This document shows, piece after piece, positions 9,334 to 16,037 of a stretch of 64,000 nt of DNA. The DNA comes from Anaerostipes rhamnosivorans (GTDB taxonomy: Bacteria > Bacillota > Clostridia > Lachnospirales > Lachnospiraceae). The DNA lies in NCBI RefSeq assembly GCF_005280655.1, contig NZ_CP040058.1:405001-469000 (forward strand), written 5' to 3'. The stretch's first letter is position 1. Each line of letters starts with the position of its first letter. The position numbers and the translations under genes are program-made. Under the pieces are notes generated by a model. The model was not told the DNA's origin and did no database searches. It saw nothing but the letters and a program-made list of their open reading frames with translations.

Positions 9334-9771
9334 TTACTTTACCCTCCTTTTTTCTATATAAGAATATGCATTGTCTGATATTTTTGTAAGCAGCGCCTCT
9401 GCCTGATGGATCTCTTCCTGTGTCAGGCCCTTTACCAGGATTTCATTCCACTGTTCCCGCAGATCATAAATCATCTGAAGTGCAGGTTCTGCCTCCCGTG
9501 TGGTATACAGGTGATGAATTCTTTTATCACAGTCATCCGGCTCCCGTCTTAAATATCCCTGATCCTCCATTTTTTTAACAGCTTTTGTAACTGTCCCTTT
9601 ATCAAAATGGCCTATCTGGGCCAGCTGCTGCATACTGATACCAGGATTTTCGTGGATGCAGACTAGAAAGAACTGCTGTCCAGGGCCGATCTCTGTCTTA
9701 GACAGGGAAAAGTCAAAAAAGCGCATTCCCTGGCGGTGAATAACAGAAATCATCCTGCTGATTTTTTTCAT
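9334..9771 (-). CDS. MarR family transcriptional regulator of the MATE operon
   Basis: 145 residues with the winged-helix core ISMQQLAQIGHFDKGTVTKAVKKMEDQGYLRREPDDCDKRIHHLYTT split over helices 3-4 and the wing (about residues 45-95). First gene of a two-gene operon with the MATE pump. Two matching palindromes, TAGTTG-N6-CAACTA, lie 22 and 118 nt upstream and are the likely binding sites, giving ligand-relieved autorepression typical of MarR-pump pairs (inference). ATG preceded by GAGAGGAGGTTTCT. Confidence 0.9.
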   Translation of the reverse strand: MKKISRMISVIHRQGMRFFDFSLSKTEIGPGQQFFLVCIHENPGISMQQLAQIGHFDKGTVTKAVKKMEDQGYLRREPDDCDKRIHHLYTTREAEPALQMIYDLREQWNEILVKGLTQEEIHQAEALLTKISDNAYSYIEKRRVK

Positions 9772-9792
9772 AGAAACCTCCTCTCAAACAGA

Positions 9793-9810
9793 TAGTTGAA
9801 CATCCAACTA
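9793..9810. promoter_or_regulatory. MarR operator-like palindrome 1
   Basis: TAGTTGAACATCCAACTA: TAGTTG and CAACTA half sites separated by six nt, in the leader of the MarR-MATE operon. The same half sites recur at 9889-9906. Confidence 0.7.
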
Positions 9811-9823
9811 TTTTGGGACAAAA

Positions 9824-9864
9824 AAATTAGTATACCGGACACGGAAATATCCGAATACTAATTT
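9824..9864. repeat. Inverted repeat in the MarR promoter region
   Basis: AAATTAGTAT (9824-9833) is perfectly complementary to ATACTAATTT (9855-9864), with CGGA/TCCG pairing inside. It lies between the two MarR palindromes. It could be a leader hairpin or a further operator. Confidence 0.6.
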
Positions 9865-9888
9865 AACTGTAACAAGTATAACACATAT

Positions 9889-9906
9889 TAGTTGCATATT
9901 CAACTA
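9889..9906. promoter_or_regulatory. MarR operator-like palindrome 2
   Basis: TAGTTGCATATTCAACTA, identical half sites and spacing to 9793-9810. Confidence 0.7.
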
Positions 9907-10011
9907 GTTGAAAGAATAAATTATATATAAGTGCATCAAGAAAATACCATATATTGCCAGGAACGGGGCGGGAACACTGGTGATAAAATAACAATATAAG
10001 GAGAAAAGGGA

Positions 10012-10185
10012 ATGAACAACAATTCAGGGAATGATCAAAAAAGGAATATATTAGATGAGTTGGGATTACCGGACGCAAAGCTTATACCGGAAGATCAAAC
10101 ATCCAAAGAACTGGACAAGCGTATGAAAAAAATCTTTGATGACGCCAGACGAAACAGCATATTAGAAGATAAACCGGAAAGATGA
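10012..10185 (+). CDS. Small charged hypothetical protein (57 aa)
   Basis: ATG at 10012 with AAGGAGAAAAGGGA upstream, a good ribosome site. The 57 codon product is hydrophilic, begins MNNNSGNDQKRNILDELG and ends with a helical charged stretch (ELDKRMKKIFDDARRNSILEDK). No membrane segment or known motif. I do not recognise it. It lies directly before the hairpin/repeat A copy 2 block. Confidence 0.55.
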   Translation: MNNNSGNDQKRNILDELGLPDAKLIPEDQTSKELDKRMKKIFDDARRNSILEDKPER

Positions 10186-10198
10186 GACTCTCATATTT

Positions 10199-10238
10199 TA
10201 TGCCCTTCGGGCTTGGCGTGCTACGCACGATAATGTAT
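10199..10238. repeat. Small hairpin repeat B, copy 1
   Basis: GCCCTTCGGGC hairpin followed by GCGTGCTACGCAC hairpin and ATAATGTATGA. The same order (CCC-TTCG-GGG, GTGC loop GC, then a GGTATAAT-like end) recurs at 10635-10676 and 37086-37136. It abuts repeat A copy 2. Confidence 0.6.
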
Positions 10239-10609
10239 GAGTTATTTACCACTATTTCCGTCGCGCTTTTGAAATGCGCTCCTCCAATAGTGGTAAATAA
10301 CTTTCGTGGAGCAGCCCCTTTTGACTCACATCAACCTACATTTTATATGCCTTCTGATTAGTACAATTCAAAAGAACAACAGCCATCTCCAGCAGACATT
10401 ACGTCCATTTTCACCAGTTCGGAGGCCTTGCATTCGAAGGGACGTTAGTTTTTCTTCTTGAAGTAAAGACTCGTAGGCGGTGCGCATTGCGCAGTGAGGC
10501 TGTCTGAGCGCCAGCGAGTTCCGAACGGGCCGCCGGAGAGGCTTTGCTGAAAGTTAGAAAATCTTACGTCCCTGAGACAGCAAGCCGGAGAACTGGTGAA
10601 AATGTCATA
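10235..10609. repeat. Structured dispersed repeat A, copy 2 (375 nt)
   Basis: Second copy of the repeat at 5899-6221 in the same orientation, with the same two long stems (10241-10256 with 10286-10301; 10406-10420 with 10590-10604). It carries 52 extra nt that begin after GGGCCGCCGGAGA and end at a second GCCGGAGA, so copy 1 looks like a deletion between these short direct repeats. Only a few other differences are visible. The 10186-10710 gap holds nothing else but repeat B copies and the leader of the next gene. Confidence 0.85.
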
Positions 10610-10634
10610 CCCACAGGGCACACCGTATTTCATA

Positions 10635-10676
10635 CCCTTCGGGTGGACGTGCTTTGCGCAATAAGGTATAATTTTA
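10635..10676. repeat. Small hairpin repeat B, copy 2
   Basis: ACCCTTCGGGT hairpin, GTGC-TTT-GCGC hairpin and AAGGTATAATTT. The GGTATAAT end looks like a -10 box and lies 35 nt before the start of the following gene, so the element may supply its promoter. Confidence 0.55.
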
Positions 10677-10710
10677 TCTGTAATTATTTTTTTGATGGAG
10701 GCGAAGGGCT

Positions 10711-10956
10711 ATGGAAATTACAAGTTTGCTGCCGGGTGTAAAAATCCTGAAAGAGGACGGGCAGGTAAAAGAAGATGTTTTTATCTCACAAGGAGACAAG
10801 ATTCAGGTGACGGCATCAGGCAAAACTATAACAGGAATATTTATGCTCGTTGAGTTTGCCCGTTACAGTGAAGAAGATGATATTCTTCATATGGTTAAGG
10901 ATGAGGAAGGATTCGCGGTACAGTTTGATGAGATCAGCGATATTGTTAAGCTTTAG
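10711..10956 (+). CDS. Small conserved-looking hypothetical protein (81 aa)
   Basis: ATG with GATGGAGGCGAAGGGCT upstream. The 81 residues alternate hydrophobic and polar positions (QGDKIQVTASGKTITGIFMLVEF), suggesting a small all-beta barrel, and end acidic. No membrane segment. I do not recognise the family. It converges with the cold-shock gene across a shared bidirectional terminator. Confidence 0.7.
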   Translation: MEITSLLPGVKILKEDGQVKEDVFISQGDKIQVTASGKTITGIFMLVEFARYSEEDDILHMVKDEEGFAVQFDEISDIVKL

Positions 10957-10974
10957 TTTTAATGGAAAGTGGAA

Positions 10975-11014
10975 TAAAAAAGGCTGCTCAGTTCAAAACT
11001 GAGCAGCCTTTTCC
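10975..11014. terminator. Bidirectional terminator between the 81 aa gene and csp
   Basis: AAGGCTGCTCAG (ending 10991) pairs perfectly with CTGAGCAGCCTT (starting 10999), with A-run upstream and T-run downstream, so it works on both strands. Confidence 0.92.
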
Positions 11015-11026
11015 ATGTTTGAAATA

Positions 11027-11230
11027 TTATGCAAGACAAACGTTGACAGCCTGTAACCCGCGGTTACCCTGAGTTGTCTCAAATGTCACTTTCTGACCGT
11101 CTTCTAAAGTTTTAAAACCTTCTGAAGCGATTCCTGAAAAATGTACGAATACATCTTCTCCAGTGCTTTCGTTTGTGATAAATCCAAATCCTTTAGTGCT
11201 GTTAAACCATTTTACTGTACCGTTATTCAT
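11027..11230 (-). CDS. Cold-shock domain protein (CspA family)
   Basis: 67 residues, the standard Csp length. RNP1 KGFGFIT and RNP2 VFVHF are intact, inside the motif [14 protein letters not shown]. These OB-fold proteins bind single-stranded RNA and melt mRNA structure in the cold. ATG preceded by TTAGGAGGTACCAC. The mRNA leader is about 125 nt and holds a perfect 22 bp hairpin, which fits the regulation by structured leaders known for csp genes. Confidence 0.95.
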   Translation of the reverse strand: MNNGTVKWFNSTKGFGFITNESTGEDVFVHFSGIASEGFKTLEDGQKVTFETTQGNRGLQAVNVCLA

Positions 11231-11279
11231 GTGGTACCTCCTAATATTTTTTATTGTATTTGAAGCTAAAATAAAAAAA

Positions 11280-11335
11280 TCACATATTTTTTGTAAATCA
11301 TCAAGAAGTAGTAATGATTTACAAAAAATATGTGA
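11280..11335 (-). promoter_or_regulatory. Perfect 22 bp hairpin in the csp leader
   Basis: The 22 nt at 11280-11301 are the exact reverse complement of 11314-11335, with a 12 nt loop. It lies between the csp promoter and the csp ribosome site, so it would form in the csp mRNA. AT-rich, hence temperature-dependent stability is plausible (inference). Confidence 0.75.
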
Positions 11336-11364
11336 AAATCAAAATCTTATCAAAATACTTTTTT

Positions 11365-11393
11365 ATAATATCATGGATTGATATAATTGTCAA
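11365..11393 (-). promoter_or_regulatory. Sigma-A promoter of csp
   Basis: On the minus strand TTGACA (11393-11388), 17 nt spacer, TATTAT (11370-11365). Predicted start near 11358 gives a long leader. Confidence 0.8.
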
Positions 11394-11451
11394 TCAATTC
11401 TGAAAAATACTTTAAGTCCAACAATATCTTCTTCTCATAATCCGGAGAAAA

Positions 11452-11775
11452 CTATAGCTCTGACAACATCTTAATAAGTTCCATTTTATCTTCCGTGGAC
11501 ATTTCTTTTCCGTTTCTGGCAATGAGAGTTTTTAAATCATCGTGTGACGGAGATGTCTTGTCAGATGTGATCCCCTCAGCCATATTATTCAGTTCTTCAA
11601 CTGTGATCCCTAAATGCCTGCATATGCTAATCACATTGTCAACGCTGGCTTTTCCGGCACCATTTCTTATGATCCCATATAAAGTAGTGTACGGCATATT
11701 ACATTTGCTGGCGAAAGACCGCAGGTTATAGCCCTGTTCCTTAATGAGTCTGTTTAAGATTTTTGCCTTTTCCAT
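11452..11775 (-). CDS. XRE family prophage repressor (CI-like)
   Basis: 107 residues from the ATG at 11775, which follows GAAAGAGGTGG; the longer frame to 11802 is excluded because it would start inside the -10 box of its own promoter. The N-terminal helix-turn-helix reads SFASKCNMPYTTLYGIIRNGAGKASVDNVISICRHL (split across residues 22-57); the C-terminus is short and helical, with no LexA-type peptidase. It is divergent from the Cro-like gene at 11950 and would hold the lysogenic switch by binding the GAATAT-type operators between them. Confidence 0.88.
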   Translation of the reverse strand: MEKAKILNRLIKEQGYNLRSFASKCNMPYTTLYGIIRNGAGKASVDNVISICRHLGITVEELNNMAEGITSDKTSPSHDDLKTLIARNGKEMSTEDKMELIKMLSEL

Positions 11776-11800
11776 GATTCCACCTCTTTCAATCTCCTTC

Positions 11801-11829
11801 ATTATATATGAGAAAAAATAAAATGTAAA
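11801..11829 (-). promoter_or_regulatory. Promoter of the CI-like repressor
   Basis: Minus strand TTTACA (11829-11824), 17 nt spacer, TATAAT (11806-11801). Confidence 0.75.
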
Positions 11830-11841
11830 CGAATATATTCG
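11830..11841. promoter_or_regulatory. Repressor operator palindrome
   Basis: CGAATATATTCG is a perfect 12 bp palindrome adjoining the repressor -35. Related GAATA half sites occur at about 11848, 11876 and as ATTC-N8-GAAT at about 11919-11935, flanking the rightward promoter, like a multi-site phage operator. Confidence 0.65.
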
Positions 11842-11878
11842 GAAAAACGAATAAATATGGAAATCAGAATATTTTAGG

Positions 11879-11907
11879 TTGACTATACACTCAAATGAGT
11901 ATATAAT
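11879..11907 (+). promoter_or_regulatory. Early rightward prophage promoter
   Basis: TTGACT (11879-11884), 17 nt spacer, TATAAT (11902-11907), reading toward the Cro-like gene. Confidence 0.8.
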
Positions 11908-11949
11908 TTAAACATAAATTCGGAATTAAGAATATAAGGAGGTGCTTAA

Positions 11950-12159
11950 ATGTATAAAAACTTAAATAGAGCAATGAATGAAGAACATGTTACATATACG
12001 CAGATTGCAGAACTATTGGGAAAAAGATATCAAACGATCAGTGATACGGCCAATGGGTCTACAAAAAAAGGGTTTTACTTTCAGGAGGCCTGCAAGATAC
12101 AAAAGGTATTTTTTCCAAAATATGATGTCCAGTATTTATTTACGAGGGAGCCTAGTTAA
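11950..12159 (+). CDS. Cro-like phage DNA-binding protein
   Basis: 69 residues with a helix-turn-helix at about residues 15-36 (VTYTQIAELLGKRYQTISD). The ribosome site AAGGAGGTGC is strong. First gene of the rightward early operon and divergent from the CI-like repressor, the arrangement of a lambda-type switch. The C-terminal motif KYDVQYLFTREPS is common in Cro/regulator proteins of Firmicute phages. Confidence 0.8.
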   Translation: MYKNLNRAMNEEHVTYTQIAELLGKRYQTISDTANGSTKKGFYFQEACKIQKVFFPKYDVQYLFTREPS

Positions 12160-12211
12160 ATTATAGAACATATGTTTTGATATAGCAAGATATAAAATCA
12201 GGAGAGTGATG

Positions 12212-12334
12212 ATGGAAAGAAAAATGGGGCACATACTGGTTGTGCTGTCAGTATGTCTTATCAGTATCCGGGCTGTCCCTCTGTGGGTGGCATTGTTTAT
12301 GGCACTTGGGGGAATGGCATGGCTGGATAATTAA
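12212..12334 (+). CDS. Small phage membrane peptide (40-41 aa)
   Basis: ATGATG with CAGGAGAG just upstream; start at 12209 or 12212, the second having better spacing. The product is one hydrophobic helix (HILVVLSVCLISIRAVPLWV then ALFMALGGMAW). Unknown role; tiny membrane peptides of this kind are common in early operons of Firmicute phages. Confidence 0.5.
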   Translation: MERKMGHILVVLSVCLISIRAVPLWVALFMALGGMAWLDN

Positions 12335-12381
12335 AACAAAGACATTACAGGAAGATGAACTGTTCTCCGGAGGTGAATAGC

Positions 12382-12612
12382 ATGGCATTTTATGAAAAGG
12401 ATGGGATCCGGGTTCCCGAGAACCAGGCATTTGATTTTGCTCTGGACAAGCTTATGACGGGGGATATCTGTGAGCAGGATGATTTTGTGGATTGGTTTTT
12501 CCAGCCGCTTATGGGCTGGCATTTTTATGAAGATGAAGATGAGACAGAATCTATCGAGGCTGTTACACAGAGCCATATAGACGGTGAGATCCGTTTTCTC
12601 AGGAAATTGTAA
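12382..12612 (+). CDS. Phage hypothetical protein (76 aa)
   Basis: ATG at 12382 with CGGAGGTGAATAGC upstream; the frame is open for nine codons more but without a ribosome site. Acidic product (DFVDWFFQPLMGWHFYEDED). Family not recognised. It sits in the early operon between the Cro-like and NinB-like genes. Confidence 0.6.
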   Translation: MAFYEKDGIRVPENQAFDFALDKLMTGDICEQDDFVDWFFQPLMGWHFYEDEDETESIEAVTQSHIDGEIRFLRKL

Positions 12613-12653
12613 CTACGGGCAATGAGCATCAAATAAAGAAAAGGGATCAGAGT

Positions 12654-13196
12654 ATGGAATTTACAGGCCGTTTAAAGGGTATTTCAAAAGATATGACAAC
12701 AGGGTATTTCCTCATAACTGTTTCTATGAAAAGGGATATTTTACAAGAGTATGAGGATCTTAGCGGAAAAGAGGTGGATGTAAAGATTGTAAAATATAAG
12801 AAAAAAAGAAGCCGGAATGCCAATGCATATTTTCATGTGTTGGTATCCGAAATGGCTGATGTCTTAGGAACCAGTACGGCATATATGAAAAACCAAATGT
12901 TGAGAAAATATGGACAGTATGAGATAGTCCATGGACACTTATGGGAATTAATTATGAGAGATGACATAGATGTGAATGAGTTGGAACATTTACACCTGGC
13001 GCCCACAGAAAAGACAATTGTCAACCAAAATGGTACGGTATTCCGCTCTTATATCGTCATCGCAGGATCTCATACTTATAATACGGTCCAGATGTCCCAA
13101 TTGATAGAAAATACAGTCAAGGAGGCTCAAGAACTGGGAATTGAGACCGCGTCGCCAGAAAAGATAAGCCGAATGGAAAAGAGGTGGCGCCGGTGA
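12654..13196 (+). CDS. Phage NinB/YqaN-like recombination accessory protein
   Basis: 180 residues. The central block KKRSRNANAYFHVLVSEMAD resembles the KRSxxANxYxWxLxxxxA core found in a family of clostridial phage proteins near replication genes, comparable to NinB of lambda; this assignment rests on motif memory only. It stops four nt into the next gene, so it is translationally coupled to the replisome organizer. Confidence 0.6.
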   Translation: MEFTGRLKGISKDMTTGYFLITVSMKRDILQEYEDLSGKEVDVKIVKYKKKRSRNANAYFHVLVSEMADVLGTSTAYMKNQMLRKYGQYEIVHGHLWELIMRDDIDVNELEHLHLAPTEKTIVNQNGTVFRSYIVIAGSHTYNTVQMSQLIENTVKEAQELGIETASPEKISRMEKRWRR

Positions 13197-13969
13197 ATTA
13201 CATATTAGAGATCAGAGCATTTTATGATCAGCTGGAAATAAATCCGCTTCCCCCACCTGCTATTGTTTTATGGCATGCATTGATGCACATAGCAAATAAA
13301 ACAGGTTGGAAGCAAGAATTTACAGTGGCTGTATCGGTCTTGGAACTAAAAACAGGGTTAAATGCACAGTCCATAAAAAGGGCTAGAAATAGATTGGAGC
13401 AAAACGGACTGATCAAATGGAAGAGCCGGGGCGGAAACCGTTCTGCATGTTACCAGATGATATCGCTGCAATACAGAAATACATTTGATGATGTACCGAA
13501 GCGGCAGTTGGAATGTGAACTGCAGGATGAACCAGACCATGAACACAATAATAAATATAAACAGAACAAAACGAAACAGATTACAGAAGAGAGGGAATGT
13601 AAAAAAATACAGGAGCTGTATAACACCATCTGCGTTTCATTTCCCAGATGTACAAAGCTCTCGGACAGAAGGCGGAGGGCAGTTAAGGCAAGATTGAGGA
13701 CCTATGGTATGGAGGAGATGAAGAAAGTTTTTTATAAAGCTGAATCCAGTGATTTTCTGAAAGGGAAAAACAGCAGAAATTGGTCAGCAAACTTTGATTG
13801 GCTTACATCATACAGCAATATGGTGAAAGTCCTGGACGGGAACTATGACAATAAGAGAGGTGGAGAGTATGACCCTGCAACAACAGATTCAAAAGATGAG
13901 AGCGGTACATGTGATCTCGTCAGGATCGCTCGAGACAGGGGGTTCAAAGGAAAATTTGAAGGTTTTTAA
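13193..13969 (+). CDS. Phage replisome organizer / DnaD-like replication protein
   Basis: 258 residues from GTG at 13193; an alternative GTG at 13184 lies within the AGAGGTGG ribosome site. The N-terminal 90 residues form a winged helix (VLWHALMHIANKTGW, ELKTGLNAQSIKRARNRLEQNGLIKWKSRGG) as in phage replisome organizers. A low-complexity Asn/Lys linker follows, then a DnaD/DnaB-II-like C-terminus with KNSRNWSANFDWLTS. Such proteins bind the phage origin and recruit the helicase loader, which is encoded next and overlaps by 101 nt. Confidence 0.8.
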   Translation: MNYILEIRAFYDQLEINPLPPPAIVLWHALMHIANKTGWKQEFTVAVSVLELKTGLNAQSIKRARNRLEQNGLIKWKSRGGNRSACYQMISLQYRNTFDDVPKRQLECELQDEPDHEHNNKYKQNKTKQITEERECKKIQELYNTICVSFPRCTKLSDRRRRAVKARLRTYGMEEMKKVFYKAESSDFLKGKNSRNWSANFDWLTSYSNMVKVLDGNYDNKRGGEYDPATTDSKDESGTCDLVRIARDRGFKGKFEGF

Positions 13970-14708
13970 CTGTCCGGCATGCAGGGATACCGGCTGGATC
14001 AAGAGTATAAAGAATGGAAGGGAATATTTTTCCGAATGCCAATGCAGGAAAAAAGAGATGAATCAGAGAAGGCTGGCATTTGCGAATATTCCTGCGGCTT
14101 TTTACAGTATGCGTTTAAATACTTTTAATACATCTGTATATAAGTCGGAGCATAGCCGCATTATGATCCAGCTGGCCTGCAAGTGTATTGCGGAGTACTT
14201 ACATGATTTTGACCAGGAGTACAGACAGGGCAGAGGGCTGTATCTGTTTTCCGAAGCAAAAGGGAGCGGTAAGACCAGAATGGCTGCCAGCATAGCAAAT
14301 GAGCTGGTTGACAGGGGGTATCAGGTAAAGTTTGCATTATCTGCGGAGATCATTCAAGAAATCAAGAGAACATGGGATAGGGAAAATAACCTATCTGAGA
14401 GCAGTTTATTGGACCAGCTCCAGGAGACAGAGATACTGATCATTGATGACTTTGGCACGGAGCAGGCAGCTGCATGGATAAATGAGAAATTCTATCAGAT
14501 CATCAATGGAAGATATGTGGACCGCAAAGTAACCATATTTACCAGCAATTATTCTTTGATGCGGTTAAGATATGATGACAGGATTACTAGCCGTATAGAA
14601 GAAGTATCTTATATTATAGGTTTTCCAGAGGAAAGTGTAAGGGAACAGATTGCCTTTGAAAAAAACAAAGAGATGCTGGCTAAAGTGGAGCGTAGCAGCA
14701 AAGGATGA
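13869..14708 (+). CDS. DnaC-like helicase loader (AAA+ ATPase)
   Basis: 279 residues from ATG 13869, preceded by AGAGAGGTGGAGAGT; the start lies inside the previous gene. An N-terminal cysteine cluster CPACRDTGW...CQC (about residues 35-65) is a zinc-binding motif. Walker A GSGKT is near residue 133, Walker B ILIIDDFG near 190 and the sensor-1 segment TIFTSN near 222. It loads the host DnaB helicase at the phage origin. Confidence 0.88.
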   Translation: MTLQQQIQKMRAVHVISSGSLETGGSKENLKVFNCPACRDTGWIKSIKNGREYFSECQCRKKEMNQRRLAFANIPAAFYSMRLNTFNTSVYKSEHSRIMIQLACKCIAEYLHDFDQEYRQGRGLYLFSEAKGSGKTRMAASIANELVDRGYQVKFALSAEIIQEIKRTWDRENNLSESSLLDQLQETEILIIDDFGTEQAAAWINEKFYQIINGRYVDRKVTIFTSNYSLMRLRYDDRITSRIEEVSYIIGFPEESVREQIAFEKNKEMLAKVERSSKG

Positions 14709-15193
14709 GGACAAAAACAGGGATAGTAGAGAAAGGAACATGTGGTTTGACAGAAAAAGAGATGAATGAAGCCAAAAAGAAATATTTAACAAGGTATAAA
14801 AAATCCCATTTGAAATGGCTGTCCTTGTGTGAGCAGGAGAAGTCCATCAGAGCAGAGATCGAGGGTGCCAGAAGCCCGGAGATCACAGATATGCCAAGAG
14901 CAGCTGGGACAGCTGATCTGTCCGATTGGATGGTCCGCCTGGAAACGATCTTAGAGAAGATCAATGCGGCAAAAAGAGAGAATTATGGCATCAGGGCAGA
15001 GATTGAGGAGAGGATTATTGATATGGACGATGGGATTCAGAGCCGTATCCTATGGCTCCGATATATTGACTTTAAAGAATGGAATGATATATGCACAAGA
15101 ATCGGTTATAGCTGGAATAGGACACATGAACTGCACAGTGAAGCACTTCGTAACTTTCCATTGGAGAAGACAGTACAGAAAAGGATAGAATAG
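14705..15193 (+). CDS. DUF1492/ArpU-like phage late transcription regulator
   Basis: 162 residues, overlapping the helicase loader by four nt (ATGA). The C-terminal 60 residues carry a sigma-70 region 4-like helix-turn-helix: RILWLRYIDFKEWNDICTRI, then SWNRTHELHSEALRNF. Proteins of this type end the early region of many Firmicute phages and control late genes. A strong terminator follows before the packaging genes, fitting that role. Confidence 0.75.
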   Translation: MRTKTGIVEKGTCGLTEKEMNEAKKKYLTRYKKSHLKWLSLCEQEKSIRAEIEGARSPEITDMPRAAGTADLSDWMVRLETILEKINAAKRENYGIRAEIEERIIDMDDGIQSRILWLRYIDFKEWNDICTRIGYSWNRTHELHSEALRNFPLEKTVQKRIE

Positions 15194-15249
15194 TATAGAT
15201 TAAAAATGGTATAGTTATGCTAGAAAAGAAGACAAGATAATGAGCAGGG

Positions 15250-15280
15250 AAGCATCTGATTTTAAATCAGGTGCTTTTCT
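15250..15280 (+). terminator. Terminator before the packaging module
   Basis: AGCATCTGATTT pairs with AAATCAGGTGCT (one G.T) followed by TTTTCTT. Very similar in sequence to the hairpin at 22280-22308. Confidence 0.8.
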
Positions 15281-15311
15281 TGTGAATACAATGATAGAGA
15301 GGTGTAAAATA

Positions 15312-16037
15312 GTGCCAAGGAGCAGAAGTCCGGATTCAATAAAGGCGGAAGAGATGTATAAAAAAGGTGTAAACCTAAAAGATATAGCGGCGGAAATAGG
15401 GAAGTCAACGAGTACTGTGCGGAGATGGAAAGATACCCAAGGCTGGGAAAACGAATGTCCTGCGGAAAATAAAGAAAAGCAGAAAACGAAAGAAGTTACA
15501 GATCCGGAAGTGGAAGAAGTCATAAAGAATGAAGAGTTGACAGACAAACAGCAACGATTCTGCCTCTATTATATCAAATGTTTTAATGCCACCAAGGCAT
15601 ATCAAAAAGCTTATGATGTCGATTATAGAACAGCAGCTTCCATTGCGTACAGGCTTATGGAAAATCCCAAAGTCAGAAGGGAGATCCAGAGGCTTAAGAA
15701 AGCCAGACTGAACCGAGAGATGCTGAGTGAGGAAGATATTTTTCAAAAATACATGGATATTGCTTTCTCAAATATCACCGATTATGTTACTTTCGGCAAA
15801 GGCAGTGCAGAGGAAAGCCCTAACTTTATTGATCTTAAAGATTCTTCCCAGGTAGACGGAAGCCTGATCTCTGAGATCTCAGTCAGCAGAAACGGTGCAA
15901 AGGTGAAACTTCTGGACCAGATGAAAGCCATGGATTGGCTGGTGCAGCATATGGAAATGGAAAAAGCGGAAACAGAAGATGACGGCTTTATAGATGCGTT
16001 GAAAGCTGAGGTGACCGATGTATGGACAGAAGAATAA
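15312..16037 (+). CDS. Phage terminase small subunit
   Basis: 241 residues from GTG at 15312, preceded by AGAGAGGTG; the open frame begins earlier, inside the terminator. The N-terminus PRSRSPDSIKAEEMYKKG and the DNA-binding helix-turn-helix NLKDIAAEIGKSTSTVRRWK match the YqaS/Terminase_2 small subunits. The second half LTDKQQRFCLYYIKCFNATKAYQKAY is the central terminase small subunit domain. It recognises packaging sites and overlaps terL by 16 nt. Confidence 0.9.
   Translation: MPRSRSPDSIKAEEMYKKGVNLKDIAAEIGKSTSTVRRWKDTQGWENECPAENKEKQKTKEVTDPEVEEVIKNEELTDKQQRFCLYYIKCFNATKAYQKAYDVDYRTAASIAYRLMENPKVRREIQRLKKARLNREMLSEEDIFQKYMDIAFSNITDYVTFGKGSAEESPNFIDLKDSSQVDGSLISEISVSRNGAKVKLLDQMKAMDWLVQHMEMEKAETEDDGFIDALKAEVTDVWTEE

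Noticed and set aside
10445..10633. 62 codon minus-strand ORF across repeat A copy 2
   Set aside because: Same reason; its sequence is dictated by the repeat and its junction with the hairpin element.
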